Of a stretch of 22,588 nucleotides of DNA, positions 1 to 6,841 are shown one piece after another. The stretch spans positions 1-22,588 of the forward strand of contig DKMK01000083.1 of NCBI GenBank assembly GCA_002469545.1, read 5' to 3'. The notes beneath the pieces are model-generated. The model ran no database searches, had not been told where the DNA came from, and saw only the letters and a program-made list of their open reading frames with translations. The DNA is from Rhodobacterales bacterium UBA7416. GTDB lineage: Bacteria; Pseudomonadota; Alphaproteobacteria; Rhodobacterales; Rhodobacteraceae. Within the stretch, counting starts at the first letter, position 1, and each line of letters opens with the position of its first letter. The translations under genes were made by a program, and so were the position numbers.

Positions 1-1
1 A

Positions 2-133
2 GACCCAAAACTACGCCGTTCTGCGACCGCATCCACATTTGCGGCAATGTTGGAATTGGTGAAACTTGGGAAAATGGATTTACGTCAAACCGACACCTTC
101 GCCCCGATCGAAGTCAGACGAAAAGAGCAATAA
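2..133 (+). CDS. scpA: Segregation and condensation protein A, C-terminal end (partial)
   Basis: This is an open frame running in from the left edge to a TAA at 131-133, 43 residues. It contains FAAMLELVKLGKMDLRQ and ends FAPIEVRRKEQ, which matches the C-terminal winged-helix end of ScpA (kleisin). ScpA bridges the SMC head domains and, with ScpB, forms the chromosome condensation complex. The start lies outside the window. scpB begins one base after the stop, so the two are surely co-transcribed, as is usual for this pair. The identification rests on this short C-terminal motif and the neighbour. Confidence 0.85.
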   Translation, partial: DPKLRRSATASTFAAMLELVKLGKMDLRQTDTFAPIEVRRKEQ

Positions 134-134
134 C

Positions 135-785
135 ATGAGCGATAAATCAGCCCCGATCCAATCCCTGTTCGAAGCACCCCCAATGGCGGAACAAGAACGC
201 ATGTTAGAGGCAATCTTGTTCGCAACCGCCGAACCGATTTCCAAACAACAACTCGAAGGTCGATTGCCCCACGGCTGTGACGTGTCTGAAGCATTAACAC
301 ATGTCAAAAAACGTTACGAAGGTCGCGGCGTGCATTTAATCCGCGTTGGCGACGGCTATGCATTCCGCACCGCCGCTGATCTCGGCTATCTCATGCAAAA
401 AGAAAGCACGGAAACCCGTAAACTGTCACGCGCCGCCATCGAAACATTGGCCATCGTCGCCTATCACCAACCCGTAACACGTTCCGAAATCGAAGAGATT
501 CGCGGCGTGTCTGTGTCCAGTGGCACAATCGATATGTTGTTGGAATTGGAATGGATCAAACTGGGCCGTCGCCGCATGACACCGGGCCGTCCTGTGACAT
601 TCGTGGTCACCCAAGTCTTCTTGGATCATTTCGGTATGGAAAACACCAAAGACCTTCCCGGCATCAAAGAACTGCGCGACGCAGGCCTGCTGGACAACCG
701 CCCGCCACCGGGTGCAATTCCGGGTGTCGCGTCTGATGATGTAGACACAAACGAAGATGATGATCAGGATGATATGTTTGAGTAA
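135..785 (+). CDS. scpB: Segregation and condensation protein B
   Basis: ScpB is 216 aa and is the dimeric winged-helix partner of ScpA in the SMC-ScpAB complex, which compacts and segregates the nucleoid. Two tandem winged-helix domains are visible. The first is about residues 20-90 (MLEAILFATAEPIS). The second is about 96-185 and carries the family signature IETLAIVAYHQPVTRSEIEEIRGV, followed by TIDMLLELEWIKLGRRRMTPGRP and DLPGIKELRDAGLL. The tail is acidic (DDVDTNEDDDQDD). The start was set at 135 because it follows the scpA TAA by one base with a purine-rich AAAGAG upstream. An in-frame ATG at 66 would put 23 unrelated residues inside scpA. Confidence 0.95.
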   Translation: MSDKSAPIQSLFEAPPMAEQERMLEAILFATAEPISKQQLEGRLPHGCDVSEALTHVKKRYEGRGVHLIRVGDGYAFRTAADLGYLMQKESTETRKLSRAAIETLAIVAYHQPVTRSEIEEIRGVSVSSGTIDMLLELEWIKLGRRRMTPGRPVTFVVTQVFLDHFGMENTKDLPGIKELRDAGLLDNRPPPGAIPGVASDDVDTNEDDDQDDMFE

Positions 786-796
786 GGGAGGCGAAT

Positions 797-1159
797 ATGG
801 GAAGTGATGAAAAATCGAAGGCGCCAATTCAACGGACTTTGCCTGACGATCTCAAACATCTGCCGCCGAAAACTCAAAAGTTACTACTTGAAGTTTTAAA
901 CAATCCTTCGGAACCCATTAATTATCCGGAACCGATGCTACCACATTGGAAAGCGTGCCCCAACATTCCTTGGCCAAGCATAGGTTGGAGAATGGGCGGC
1001 GGTGAAGGCTATGATATAGATTTTTTGGAATGGTTTTATAAACTTCCTAGTGATGCTCGGAAACAATACATCAAAGATAATCAAGAACCGAACGGCTGGG
1101 ACGGGTTTTGGAAAAGAGTAGAGGAATATTGTGAGAGAATGAACGCTCAATCTTCTTAG
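797..1159 (+). CDS. Hypothetical protein, 120 aa, tryptophan-rich
   Basis: I do not recognise this gene. It has a good ribosome site (GGGAGGCG, about 7 bases before the ATG) and starts 11 bases after scpB, so it is probably translated from the scpAB message. The product is soluble, without signal peptide or membrane segment. It starts lysine-rich and has seven tryptophans, concentrated in the middle and C-terminal half (PHWKACPNIPWPSIGWRMGG, FLEWFYKLP, NGWDGFWKRVEEY). Wobble positions look more AT-rich than in scpB. In many Rhodobacterales the tatABC genes follow scpB; here they do not. Its function cannot be inferred from sequence. Confidence 0.65.
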   Translation: MGSDEKSKAPIQRTLPDDLKHLPPKTQKLLLEVLNNPSEPINYPEPMLPHWKACPNIPWPSIGWRMGGGEGYDIDFLEWFYKLPSDARKQYIKDNQEPNGWDGFWKRVEEYCERMNAQSS

Positions 1160-1361
1160 TTGAGCACTTTGGAAAGATTGAATTGCGTAAATACACAGCC
1201 GCGCTTTGCCAGCCCACCCGAACGGCTCTCGGGCATTCTTCGAATACGCTGCCGCTTACAGGCCGACGATGCGCTGCGGCTTCGCCTTGATTCCGCGCAG
1301 ATGATTTACATTTCTTGAAATCTTCGGTGCACGGTTTGTGTACAGGTTGTGCACAACGATT
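1160..1361. other. Intergenic segment with GC-rich patch and short repeats
   Basis: No gene is supported here. Bases about 1196-1300 are clearly more GC-rich than the surroundings and include a 5-bp stem CCCGA/TCGGG at 1217-1233. Bases 1302-1326 (GATTTACATTTCTTGAAATC) resemble 1359-1383 (GATTTTACGGCTTCTTGAAA), the 3' end of dcd, and share the exact 10-mer TTCTTGAAAT at 1312 and 1369. Three GTGYAC hexamers sit between them. The segment may be decayed sequence or a regulatory region. Confidence 0.4.
1327..1357. repeat. Three GTGYAC hexamers at exact 11-bp spacing
   Basis: GTGCAC, GTGTAC and GTGCAC start at 1327, 1338 and 1349. Each 11-base unit approximates GTGYACRGGTT. The last one lies inside a perfect 12-bp palindrome, GTTGTGCACAAC (1346-1357). 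Spacing of one helical turn suits protein binding on one face of the DNA. It lies just downstream of the dcd stop codon. Confidence 0.55.
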
Positions 1362-2435
1362 TTACGGCTTCTTGAAATGCTTAGACAGTTTCAAACCCTG
1401 TCCCTGATAATTCGATTTCAAATCCGCGCCGTATAAAACATCGGGTACTTCTGCCATGCGTTCATACACCAAACGCCCCACCGATTGCCCATGTTCCAGC
1501 GCAAACGGTGCCTCGTGACAGCGCACTTCTAACACGCCACGCGATCCTTTTCCGCCAGCATCAGCATTGCCAAATCCGGGGTCGAAAAAGCCTGCATAAT
1601 GGACACGAAATTCGCCAACCATTGCCAAATAAGGTGCCATTTCGGCGGCACAATTTGGCGGAATATGAACCGCTTCCCGGCTGACTAAAATATAAAATGC
1701 ACCCGGATCTAAAATGATCCGCTTGTCTGTCGCATATACCGGTTCCCAGTACTCATCGACGTCGTAATGGGCAATATTATCTAAATCAATCAATCCTGTA
1801 TGGGGTTTTGCACGATATCCGACCAACCCATTTGGCAAATCTAAATCAACCGAAAAACCCAAACCTTGATCAATCTGCGCCGTGCCATCAACCAGTCCAA
1901 TGTCATCGTGCATTGTTGCCAATTCAACATCAGACAAAACGGCCTGACCTTGGCGGAAACGAATTTGGTTCAGACGCATGCCCGGACGAACAAGAACGGA
2001 AAAACTACGCGGTGAAATTTCAGCATAAAGCGGCCCTGTATAGCCCGCCTCGATACGATCAAATTCAATGCCATTGTCAACAATACAACGCGTGAATAAA
2101 TCCAAACGCCCCGTCGATGATTTGGCATTCGCAACGGCATTTACATCCTTGGGCAGGGCCAGTGATTCCATCAAAGGCACCACATAAACACAGCCCTTTT
2201 CCAAAACAGCACCATCAGTCAAATCGACCTCATGCATCTGAAAATCAGCCAATCGATCAACCACAGTATTCCCAGCACCCGCAAGGAACGACGCGCGTAC
2301 ACGATACGCCTTGCGGCCTAATCGCAGGTCTAAACTGGCAGGTTGTACTTGGTCTTTGGGGCAGGGATCGGTGACGGTGATTTGACCATTGGTCAACATC
2401 GTTTCAATCATTTGACTTGGTAATACGCCTGTCAT
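1362..2435 (-). CDS. dcd: dCTP deaminase, long two-domain form
   Basis: The product is 357 aa, nearly twice the length of the classical enzyme (about 190 aa), and contains two dUTPase/Dcd-like halves. dCTP deaminase converts dCTP to dUTP, feeding dTMP synthesis in the cytoplasm. Half one has QPASLDLRLG at 31-40, the AKSSTGR loop at 104-110 (counterpart of the GRSSLAR region of the E. coli enzyme) and a candidate catalytic Glu139 in GPLYAEISPRSF. Half two, about 190-357, has GFFDPGFGN and RGVLEVRCHEAPFAL, which again look Dcd-like. Long Dcd proteins of this kind are usual in Rhodobacterales. Start ATG at 2435. It lies 46 bases downstream of tRNA-Pro on the same strand. Confidence 0.85.
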   Translation of the reverse strand: MTGVLPSQMIETMLTNGQITVTDPCPKDQVQPASLDLRLGRKAYRVRASFLAGAGNTVVDRLADFQMHEVDLTDGAVLEKGCVYVVPLMESLALPKDVNAVANAKSSTGRLDLFTRCIVDNGIEFDRIEAGYTGPLYAEISPRSFSVLVRPGMRLNQIRFRQGQAVLSDVELATMHDDIGLVDGTAQIDQGLGFSVDLDLPNGLVGYRAKPHTGLIDLDNIAHYDVDEYWEPVYATDKRIILDPGAFYILVSREAVHIPPNCAAEMAPYLAMVGEFRVHYAGFFDPGFGNADAGGKGSRGVLEVRCHEAPFALEHGQSVGRLVYERMAEVPDVLYGADLKSNYQGQGLKLSKHFKKP

Positions 2436-2481
2436 GTCGCAGATGTCCCCAGTGTAATTGCCCCATAAGGGCTGTGTTTGG

Positions 2482-2555
2482 TCGGGCTAGCAGGATTCGA
2501 ACCTGCGGCCTCTCGTCCCCCAGACGAACGCGCTACCAGACTGCGCTATAGCCCG
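2482..2555 (-). tRNA. tRNA-Pro (anticodon GGG)
   Basis: On the - strand a complete 74-nt cloverleaf can be folded. The acceptor stem is CGGGCTA/TAGCCCG with discriminator A. The D stem is GCGC/GCGC. The anticodon stem is TTCGT/ACGAG with loop CTGGGGG (anticodon GGG, proline CCC codons). The T arm is GCAGG-TTCGAAT-CCTGC. No CCA is encoded. It lies between merR and dcd on the same strand. Confidence 0.95.
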
Positions 2556-2608
2556 ACTAAGATTTTGTTATATCTGTGATTTACGCCTGTGCAAGTGCCA
2601 AAAGACCC

Positions 2609-3388
2609 TTACAGCGTTTCCAGACGTCGTTTCATGCGATTTCTGATCCGTTGCAGTTGGAAATACAAATCTTCGATGTCCAATACCTTGTCGCTGGCGA
2701 TTTGTGCGCGCGATTTTAGTTGGTCCAAAGATATTGCGATACTGTCGCTTTGGGTGTCGTCAATTTCTGGGCTACGGTTACGTGAAATAGCGTTGCTAAT
2801 AACATCGCGCGCAGAGGTTTCGCGGGCACTTTCTTGCGCCTGTTCGGGCTCTTCGGTCGGTGCAGTCTTGGCGAATAAGGGGTCTAATTTCAAAGGCTCT
2901 TCTTTTACACTTTCAGCGTCAGCCGGTTGCAAAATCAAAGGCTCAACGCGTGGTGTCGGCAATATTTCGGTGTCCAAGGTCAATATCTCTTTGGGTGTCT
3001 CTGCCTTGTCCTTGAACGTGGCTGTTGTGTCATCTTGTGTTTCTTCAACTGGTGCAGATGCGGCTTCTTTTGCCGCCTTGCGTTTCTTACGACGTCCTTT
3101 TTCGGGGAAGTCAGGTTCGGCAGAATAGCTGTGAACCTCTTCTTCGCCTTGCGTTTTGATCATATCTTTGACGGCGGCGATTGTCGTGCCTTTGTCATGC
3201 AACAAATGCTTGATACCGCCGATAAGTTTCAGATCTTCTGGACGGTAATACCGTCTGCCACCTGCGCGTTTGACAGGTTTGATTTGCGGAAATTTGCTCT
3301 CCCAGAACCTAAGAACATGAGACGGCGTGTCTAGCCAATCCGATACTTCGGTGATGGTGCGAAATGCCTGTGCTTTTTTACGTGCCAT
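2609..3388 (-). CDS. MerR-family transcriptional regulator
   Basis: The product is 259 aa. Residues 8-80 form a MerR-type winged helix: TITEVSDWLDTPSHVLRFWE (helix-turn-helix), then GGRRYYRPEDLKLI (the wing), then a helix reaching IKTQ. The remaining ~180 residues are charged and low in complexity (KGRRKKRKAAKEA, many Glu/Ala/Thr), ending in a likely coiled coil (QLKSRAQIASDKVLDIEDLYFQLQRIRNRMKRRLETL spans residues 223-259). No effector-binding cysteines are visible. It follows ihfA by 11 bases on the same strand, an arrangement usual in Rhodobacterales. Its regulatory target is unknown. Confidence 0.85.
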   Translation of the reverse strand: MARKKAQAFRTITEVSDWLDTPSHVLRFWESKFPQIKPVKRAGGRRYYRPEDLKLIGGIKHLLHDKGTTIAAVKDMIKTQGEEEVHSYSAEPDFPEKGRRKKRKAAKEAASAPVEETQDDTTATFKDKAETPKEILTLDTEILPTPRVEPLILQPADAESVKEEPLKLDPLFAKTAPTEEPEQAQESARETSARDVISNAISRNRSPEIDDTQSDSIAISLDQLKSRAQIASDKVLDIEDLYFQLQRIRNRMKRRLETL

Positions 3389-3399
3389 TTTTGGCCTGC

Positions 3400-3699
3400 T
3401 TATTTGTTGCCCGCGGCGACTCTGTGCTTCATCGTGTGGGATGGGCGAAAGGACAGAACCCGGCGGGGGTGGATTGGAACTTCTTCGCCGGTCTTGGGAT
3501 TGCGTCCAACACGTGCGGTTTTATCACGGATGTTAAACGTACCAAAAGAAGAGATTTTGACATTCTCGCCTCGGACCAACGCATCAGAGATATGTTGCAA
3601 GACGCTTTCGACTAAATCAGCCGATTCATTTCGTGAAAGTCCAACTTCTTCGAACACAGCTTCCGCTAGGTCCATACGTGTGAGTGTTTCATCGGACAT
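3400..3699 (-). CDS. ihfA: Integration host factor alpha subunit
   Basis: The product is 99 aa, the normal length. IHF is a heterodimeric HU-family protein that bends DNA sharply and shapes the nucleoid, promoters and recombination sites. The family arm is plain: GRNPKTGE at 65-72, with the intercalating proline at 68, then IHPRRVLSFRPS. The N-terminal half is the helical dimerisation body (DLAEAVFEEVGLSRNESADLVESVL) with the KISSFGTF turn. Position after fabH and before merR is typical for alpha rather than beta subunits in this group. There is an 87-base gap from fabH, so it may have its own promoter. Confidence 0.94.
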   Translation of the reverse strand: MSDETLTRMDLAEAVFEEVGLSRNESADLVESVLQHISDALVRGENVKISSFGTFNIRDKTARVGRNPKTGEEVPIHPRRVLSFRPSHTMKHRVAAGNK

Positions 3700-3786
3700 T
3701 CAAAATTCTCCCTAAATCTGGGTTAAAGTATTTTGATAACGGGCTTCAAGTCAACTAAAACAAGGATTTAGAGGATTTTTTTACCT

Positions 3787-4758
3787 TTACCAGCGGAAAA
3801 CAACCGCTCCCCAGGCTAATCCACCACCAATTGCTTCGGTTAGGACAAGGTTTCCGCGTTTAATTTGACCTGATTTAACAGCAACTGACAGTGCCAAGGG
3901 AATCGATGCCGCCGATGTGTTGCCGTGATTGTGGACAGTTAAAACGACCTTTTCCATCGGTACACCCATCTTTTTAGCTGTGCTTTTGATGATCCGTAGG
4001 TTGGCTTGATGGGGGACAACCCAATCGACATCATCGCTGGTAACGCCTGCGCGTTCCATTGCTGTTTCGCCGGCCGCTGCCAGTTTTGACACTGCGTGTT
4101 TAAAGACTTCTTGGCCTTGCATGCGTAAAACGCCAGTTGTTTGTGTACTGGATACGCCGCCGTCGACGTACAACAGATCGTTGTAGTTCCCGTCCGAGCT
4201 GAGTTCGCAGGCTAAAATGCCGCGATCATTTGGGGTACCTTCGCATTCTTGGGCTTCCAAGATGACGGCACCCGCACCGTCGCCAAACAACACACATGTT
4301 GTGCGATCTTCCCAGTCCATAATGCGTGAAAATGTTTCCGCGCCAATAACCAATGCGCGTTTAGATTGCCCAGCAACGATCAGGGAATTCGCTGTCGTCA
4401 TCGCAAAGGCAAACCCCGCACAAACAGCTTGGACATCAAAAGCGAACCCTGATGTCATTCCAAGGCCAGCTTGGACCTTGGTTGCTGTGGATGGAAATGT
4501 TTGATCAGGTGTTGATGTCGCCAAAATGATGCTGTCGATATCACTGGCCTCGATGCCCGCGTTTTCCAGGGCATCCTTTGCGGCTGCAATTGCCAGATCG
4601 GATGTATATTCACCATCCGCCGCAAAGTGGCGCTGTTGGATGCCTGTGCGCGTTACAATCCAGTCGTCGCTGGTATCCACCGTTTTCGCCAGTTCGGAAT
4701 TCGTCACGACATTTTTGGGTAGATAGTGGCCCGCACCGATTGGAACTGCTCTGATCAT
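3787..4758 (-). CDS. fabH: Beta-ketoacyl-ACP synthase III
   Basis: The product is 323 aa. FabH condenses acetyl-CoA with malonyl-ACP to begin each fatty acid chain. The catalytic triad is readable: Cys113 in DVQAVCAGFAF, His250 in VVPHQANLRII and Asn280 in HNHGNTSAASIP. The glycine-rich end GGGLAWGAVVFRW is typical. Start chosen at 4758 (MIRAVPIGAGHYLP), the conserved N-terminus, seven bases after the plsX TGA. A longer in-frame start at 4863 would lie inside plsX and adds non-homologous residues. It is translated after plsX in the rpmF-plsX-fabH cluster. Confidence 0.96.
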   Translation of the reverse strand: MIRAVPIGAGHYLPKNVVTNSELAKTVDTSDDWIVTRTGIQQRHFAADGEYTSDLAIAAAKDALENAGIEASDIDSIILATSTPDQTFPSTATKVQAGLGMTSGFAFDVQAVCAGFAFAMTTANSLIVAGQSKRALVIGAETFSRIMDWEDRTTCVLFGDGAGAVILEAQECEGTPNDRGILACELSSDGNYNDLLYVDGGVSSTQTTGVLRMQGQEVFKHAVSKLAAAGETAMERAGVTSDDVDWVVPHQANLRIIKSTAKKMGVPMEKVVLTVHNHGNTSAASIPLALSVAVKSGQIKRGNLVLTEAIGGGLAWGAVVFRW

Positions 4759-4765
4759 GGATATC

Positions 4766-5866
4766 TCAAATCTTTGTTTCTTCTTGGTCACTTTCGCCGC
4801 CCAAGCCCGCAGATGCAACCCGAAGCGCCAATTTTTCGCTAAATCTTTCGTCAGCCAAGTCAAATGCTAGTGTGATCGCAGCGGCAATCCCTGTTGCATC
4901 CGCACCACCGTGGGATTTCACAACGGTGCCATTTAGGCCCAAAAACACGCCGCCGTTTTTACGACGGGGGTCGATGCGACGGCTGAAACGTTTTAACGGA
5001 ACAATGGCAAACAACGCACCCAAGCGCGATAGCCAAGTCGCCTTAAAGCTCTCTCGCATGGCTGTGCCGATCATATTGGCAGTGCCTTCGCCCGTTTTTA
5101 GCGCGATATTGCCAGTGAACCCATCCGTGACGATCACGTCGACAGTGTCAGATGGAATATCATTCCCCTCGACGAAACCGACGTATTCGTAATCACCGCC
5201 AACAAATGTTTCGGAAATCAATTCATGCGCTTCTTTGAGTTCAGGACGGCCCTTATGCTCTTCTGTGCCGACATTCAGCAAACCAACACGTGGACGCTTA
5301 AGGCCAAAACCATTACGTGCATATGATGCACCCATCAGCGCGTATTTCAGCAAATCCGCTGCATCGGCGCGAATATCAGCGCCAACATCCAACATAACGT
5401 TGAACCCACTGGGGTTGCGCGATGGCCAAAGAATGGCGATGGCGGGGCGGTATACACCCGGCAACTTGCGCAGACGCAACATTGATATCGCCATCAAAGC
5501 GCCAGTATTTCCGCAGGAAACAGCCACAGCGGCTTCTTTGGTTTTTACGGCGTTGATTGTGCTCCACATAGAGCTTTCCTTGCCATGGCGCATTGCATGG
5601 CTTGGCTTGTCGTCCATGGTAATAACGTCGGTCGTGTGACGTATCTCGCAAATACCAGTTAGGATTTTGCGCTTTGCGACTAAAGGGGCCAGTTGTGCCT
5701 GATCGCCATGTACGATGAATTTAATGCGTGGGTTTGAATTGGCCACTTGGACCATGCCTGCCACAACAGCAGAACATCCCTTGTCGCCACCCATGGCGTC
5801 AACGGAAACAACAATCTCTGAAAGAGTGTCGAAGGTGGGACTGATCCGGTCGGCGGCATCGCTCAT
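4766..5866 (-). CDS. plsX: Phosphate acyltransferase PlsX
   Basis: The product is 366 aa, slightly longer than the usual ~340. PlsX makes acyl-phosphate from acyl-ACP, the substrate of PlsY in phospholipid synthesis; it is a peripheral membrane enzyme. Family motifs run in order: SVDAMGGDKG near residue 21, AVSCGNTGALMA near 118, MLDVGADIRADAADLLKYA, GLLNVGTEEHKG, FVEGNDIPSDTVDVIVTDGF and KSHGGADATGIAAAI. The first ~17 residues are an unconserved extension. It lies 20 bases downstream of rpmF and is followed closely by fabH. Confidence 0.96.
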   Translation of the reverse strand: MSDAADRISPTFDTLSEIVVSVDAMGGDKGCSAVVAGMVQVANSNPRIKFIVHGDQAQLAPLVAKRKILTGICEIRHTTDVITMDDKPSHAMRHGKESSMWSTINAVKTKEAAVAVSCGNTGALMAISMLRLRKLPGVYRPAIAILWPSRNPSGFNVMLDVGADIRADAADLLKYALMGASYARNGFGLKRPRVGLLNVGTEEHKGRPELKEAHELISETFVGGDYEYVGFVEGNDIPSDTVDVIVTDGFTGNIALKTGEGTANMIGTAMRESFKATWLSRLGALFAIVPLKRFSRRIDPRRKNGGVFLGLNGTVVKSHGGADATGIAAAITLAFDLADERFSEKLALRVASAGLGGESDQEETKI

Positions 5867-5886
5867 TTTGGATCAGTCCCTAATAA

Positions 5887-6093
5887 TTATGCTGCGTCGT
5901 CGTCTAGATCGATGTCGTCAGCGATCGCGATAACTTGACGGTCATCATAATGACCACAAGCACCACAAACGTGGTGTGGGCGTTTTAGTTCGCCGCAGTT
6001 GCCACATTCGTTCGGGTTGTCCGCAATCAATGTGTCATGTGAACGTCGGTTGCCACGACGTGAACGGGTAATTTTACTTTTAGGGACAGCCAT
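5887..6093 (-). CDS. rpmF: 50S ribosomal protein L32
   Basis: The product is 68 aa. The N-terminus MAVPKSKITRSRRGNRRSHD is the hallmark of bL32. A complete zinc ribbon is present (CGNC and CGAC, with HHV before the second pair), so this is the zinc-binding C+ form. The tail is acidic (DDIDLDDDAA). Start at 6093 is fixed by the family N-terminus; an in-frame start at 6216 adds 41 unrelated residues. It heads the plsX-fabH-ihfA-merR unit. Unusually, yceD is not directly upstream but about 1.07 kb away. Confidence 0.96.
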   Translation of the reverse strand: MAVPKSKITRSRRGNRRSHDTLIADNPNECGNCGELKRPHHVCGACGHYDDRQVIAIADDIDLDDDAA

Positions 6094-6188
6094 GTCACTA
6101 CCTCGAATTATAAGGCTTACGCCTTGTGCGATGCAGAGCTTTTGGACATGAATATGTCTCTTCGACTCTACCTGAATGAAGAGCCGCG

Positions 6189-6216
6189 AACATACAAAAA
6201 ATGTACGAATTCGCAA
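6189..6216 (-). promoter_or_regulatory. Possible promoter of the rpmF-plsX-fabH unit
   Basis: Reading the - strand, TTGCGA (6211-6216), a 16-base spacer and TATGTT (6189-6194) resemble sigma-70 -35 and -10 boxes, roughly 100 bases before the rpmF ATG. This is a by-eye match in AT-rich DNA, so it is weak evidence. A promoter is expected here because the genes upstream (small ORFs) are on the opposite strand. Confidence 0.3.
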
Positions 6217-6483
6217 GCCCTATAATGTAATTAATTCCTACACTGTTAATTTATCTTAACCGAAATAAATAAATGGTGTAAGTTTTTTGCATGTGTGGGG
6301 TGAATAAACCCAAAATCAAGGACGTGTGATAGGTCGAGAAAATATCTTATTTGAGTTGATCGCAAATGGTTGTTATGTTGAATATGATATATTGTAATCT
6401 CTGTAGTATGGCTAGCTAGTTAACGCCTTTAACGCCGTTGGAGCGATCACTTATTTTGGCTGATATTGTGTAGTTATTGTTAA
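6217..6483. other. AT-rich intergenic stretch without recognisable gene
   Basis: From the rpmF start to the first small membrane ORF there are about 390 bases without a supported gene. The part beyond the putative rpmF promoter is AT-rich by eye (AATAAATAAATGG, AATATGATATATTG). The only clear structure is a tandem pair of 9-mers, TTAACGCCT and TTAACGCCG, at 6420-6437. I see no tRNA, riboswitch or terminator. Confidence 0.5.
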
Positions 6484-6528
6484 ATTTTCAAACGCAGGGT
6501 TTTCAAGTTTGAAGTATTTTTTATATAT

Positions 6529-6759
6529 TTGATATGTTGGGCATTGGGGATCGCAGTTTGGATTAGCCCGAACGCCGAAATCTTTGCTATCTTAGGTTCA
6601 TTTACCCTGGCATCAATTTTAAATATTGGGGGGCATACTGTTAGCCCCCCTAGGCTGTACAAACCTGATGAGCCAGTTTTCTTCAAAGTTTCGATGGTGT
6701 TTTGCGTTGCATCAGTTACTGTTTATTTGGTTTGGGTGAGTTTCAATAGATTTTATTGA
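6529..6759 (+). CDS. Small membrane protein, paralog copy 1 (start uncertain)
   Basis: I do not recognise the family. From TTG at 6529 the product is 76 aa, with hydrophobic stretches at about 2-12, 17-33 and 50-72. A polar loop, GGHTVSPPRLYKPDEP (34-49), lies between the last two. The core of 25 residues from GGH matches the next ORF at 16 positions, so the two are paralogs. Similarity continues upstream of the TTG into 6484-6528 (frame reading FKFEVFFIYLICW), where there is no ATG or GTG and a TAA stands at 6481-6483. The true start may therefore be ATT at 6484, or the N-terminus may be decayed. No convincing ribosome site is seen. The copy contains a 7-bp all-GC hairpin at 6638-6660. Confidence 0.5.
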   Translation: MICWALGIAVWISPNAEIFAILGSFTLASILNIGGHTVSPPRLYKPDEPVFFKVSMVFCVASVTVYLVWVSFNRFY

Positions 6760-6841
6760 GCTAATTTTGCGTAATTAGGGTTGAAAATAAAAAATATCAT
6801 TTCTTGTACTTTTTAAATAAATGTAAATAGGCTTGTTTTTT

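Noticed and set aside
1338..1357. DnaA boxes or a replication origin
   Set aside because: TTGTGCACA-like sequences are only partial matches to TTATCCACA, and no dnaA, parAB or AT-rich unwinding region is next to them.
2589..3128. 179-codon + strand frame opposite merR
   Set aside because: Ser/Ala-rich shadow of the low-complexity merR C-terminus; no independent support.
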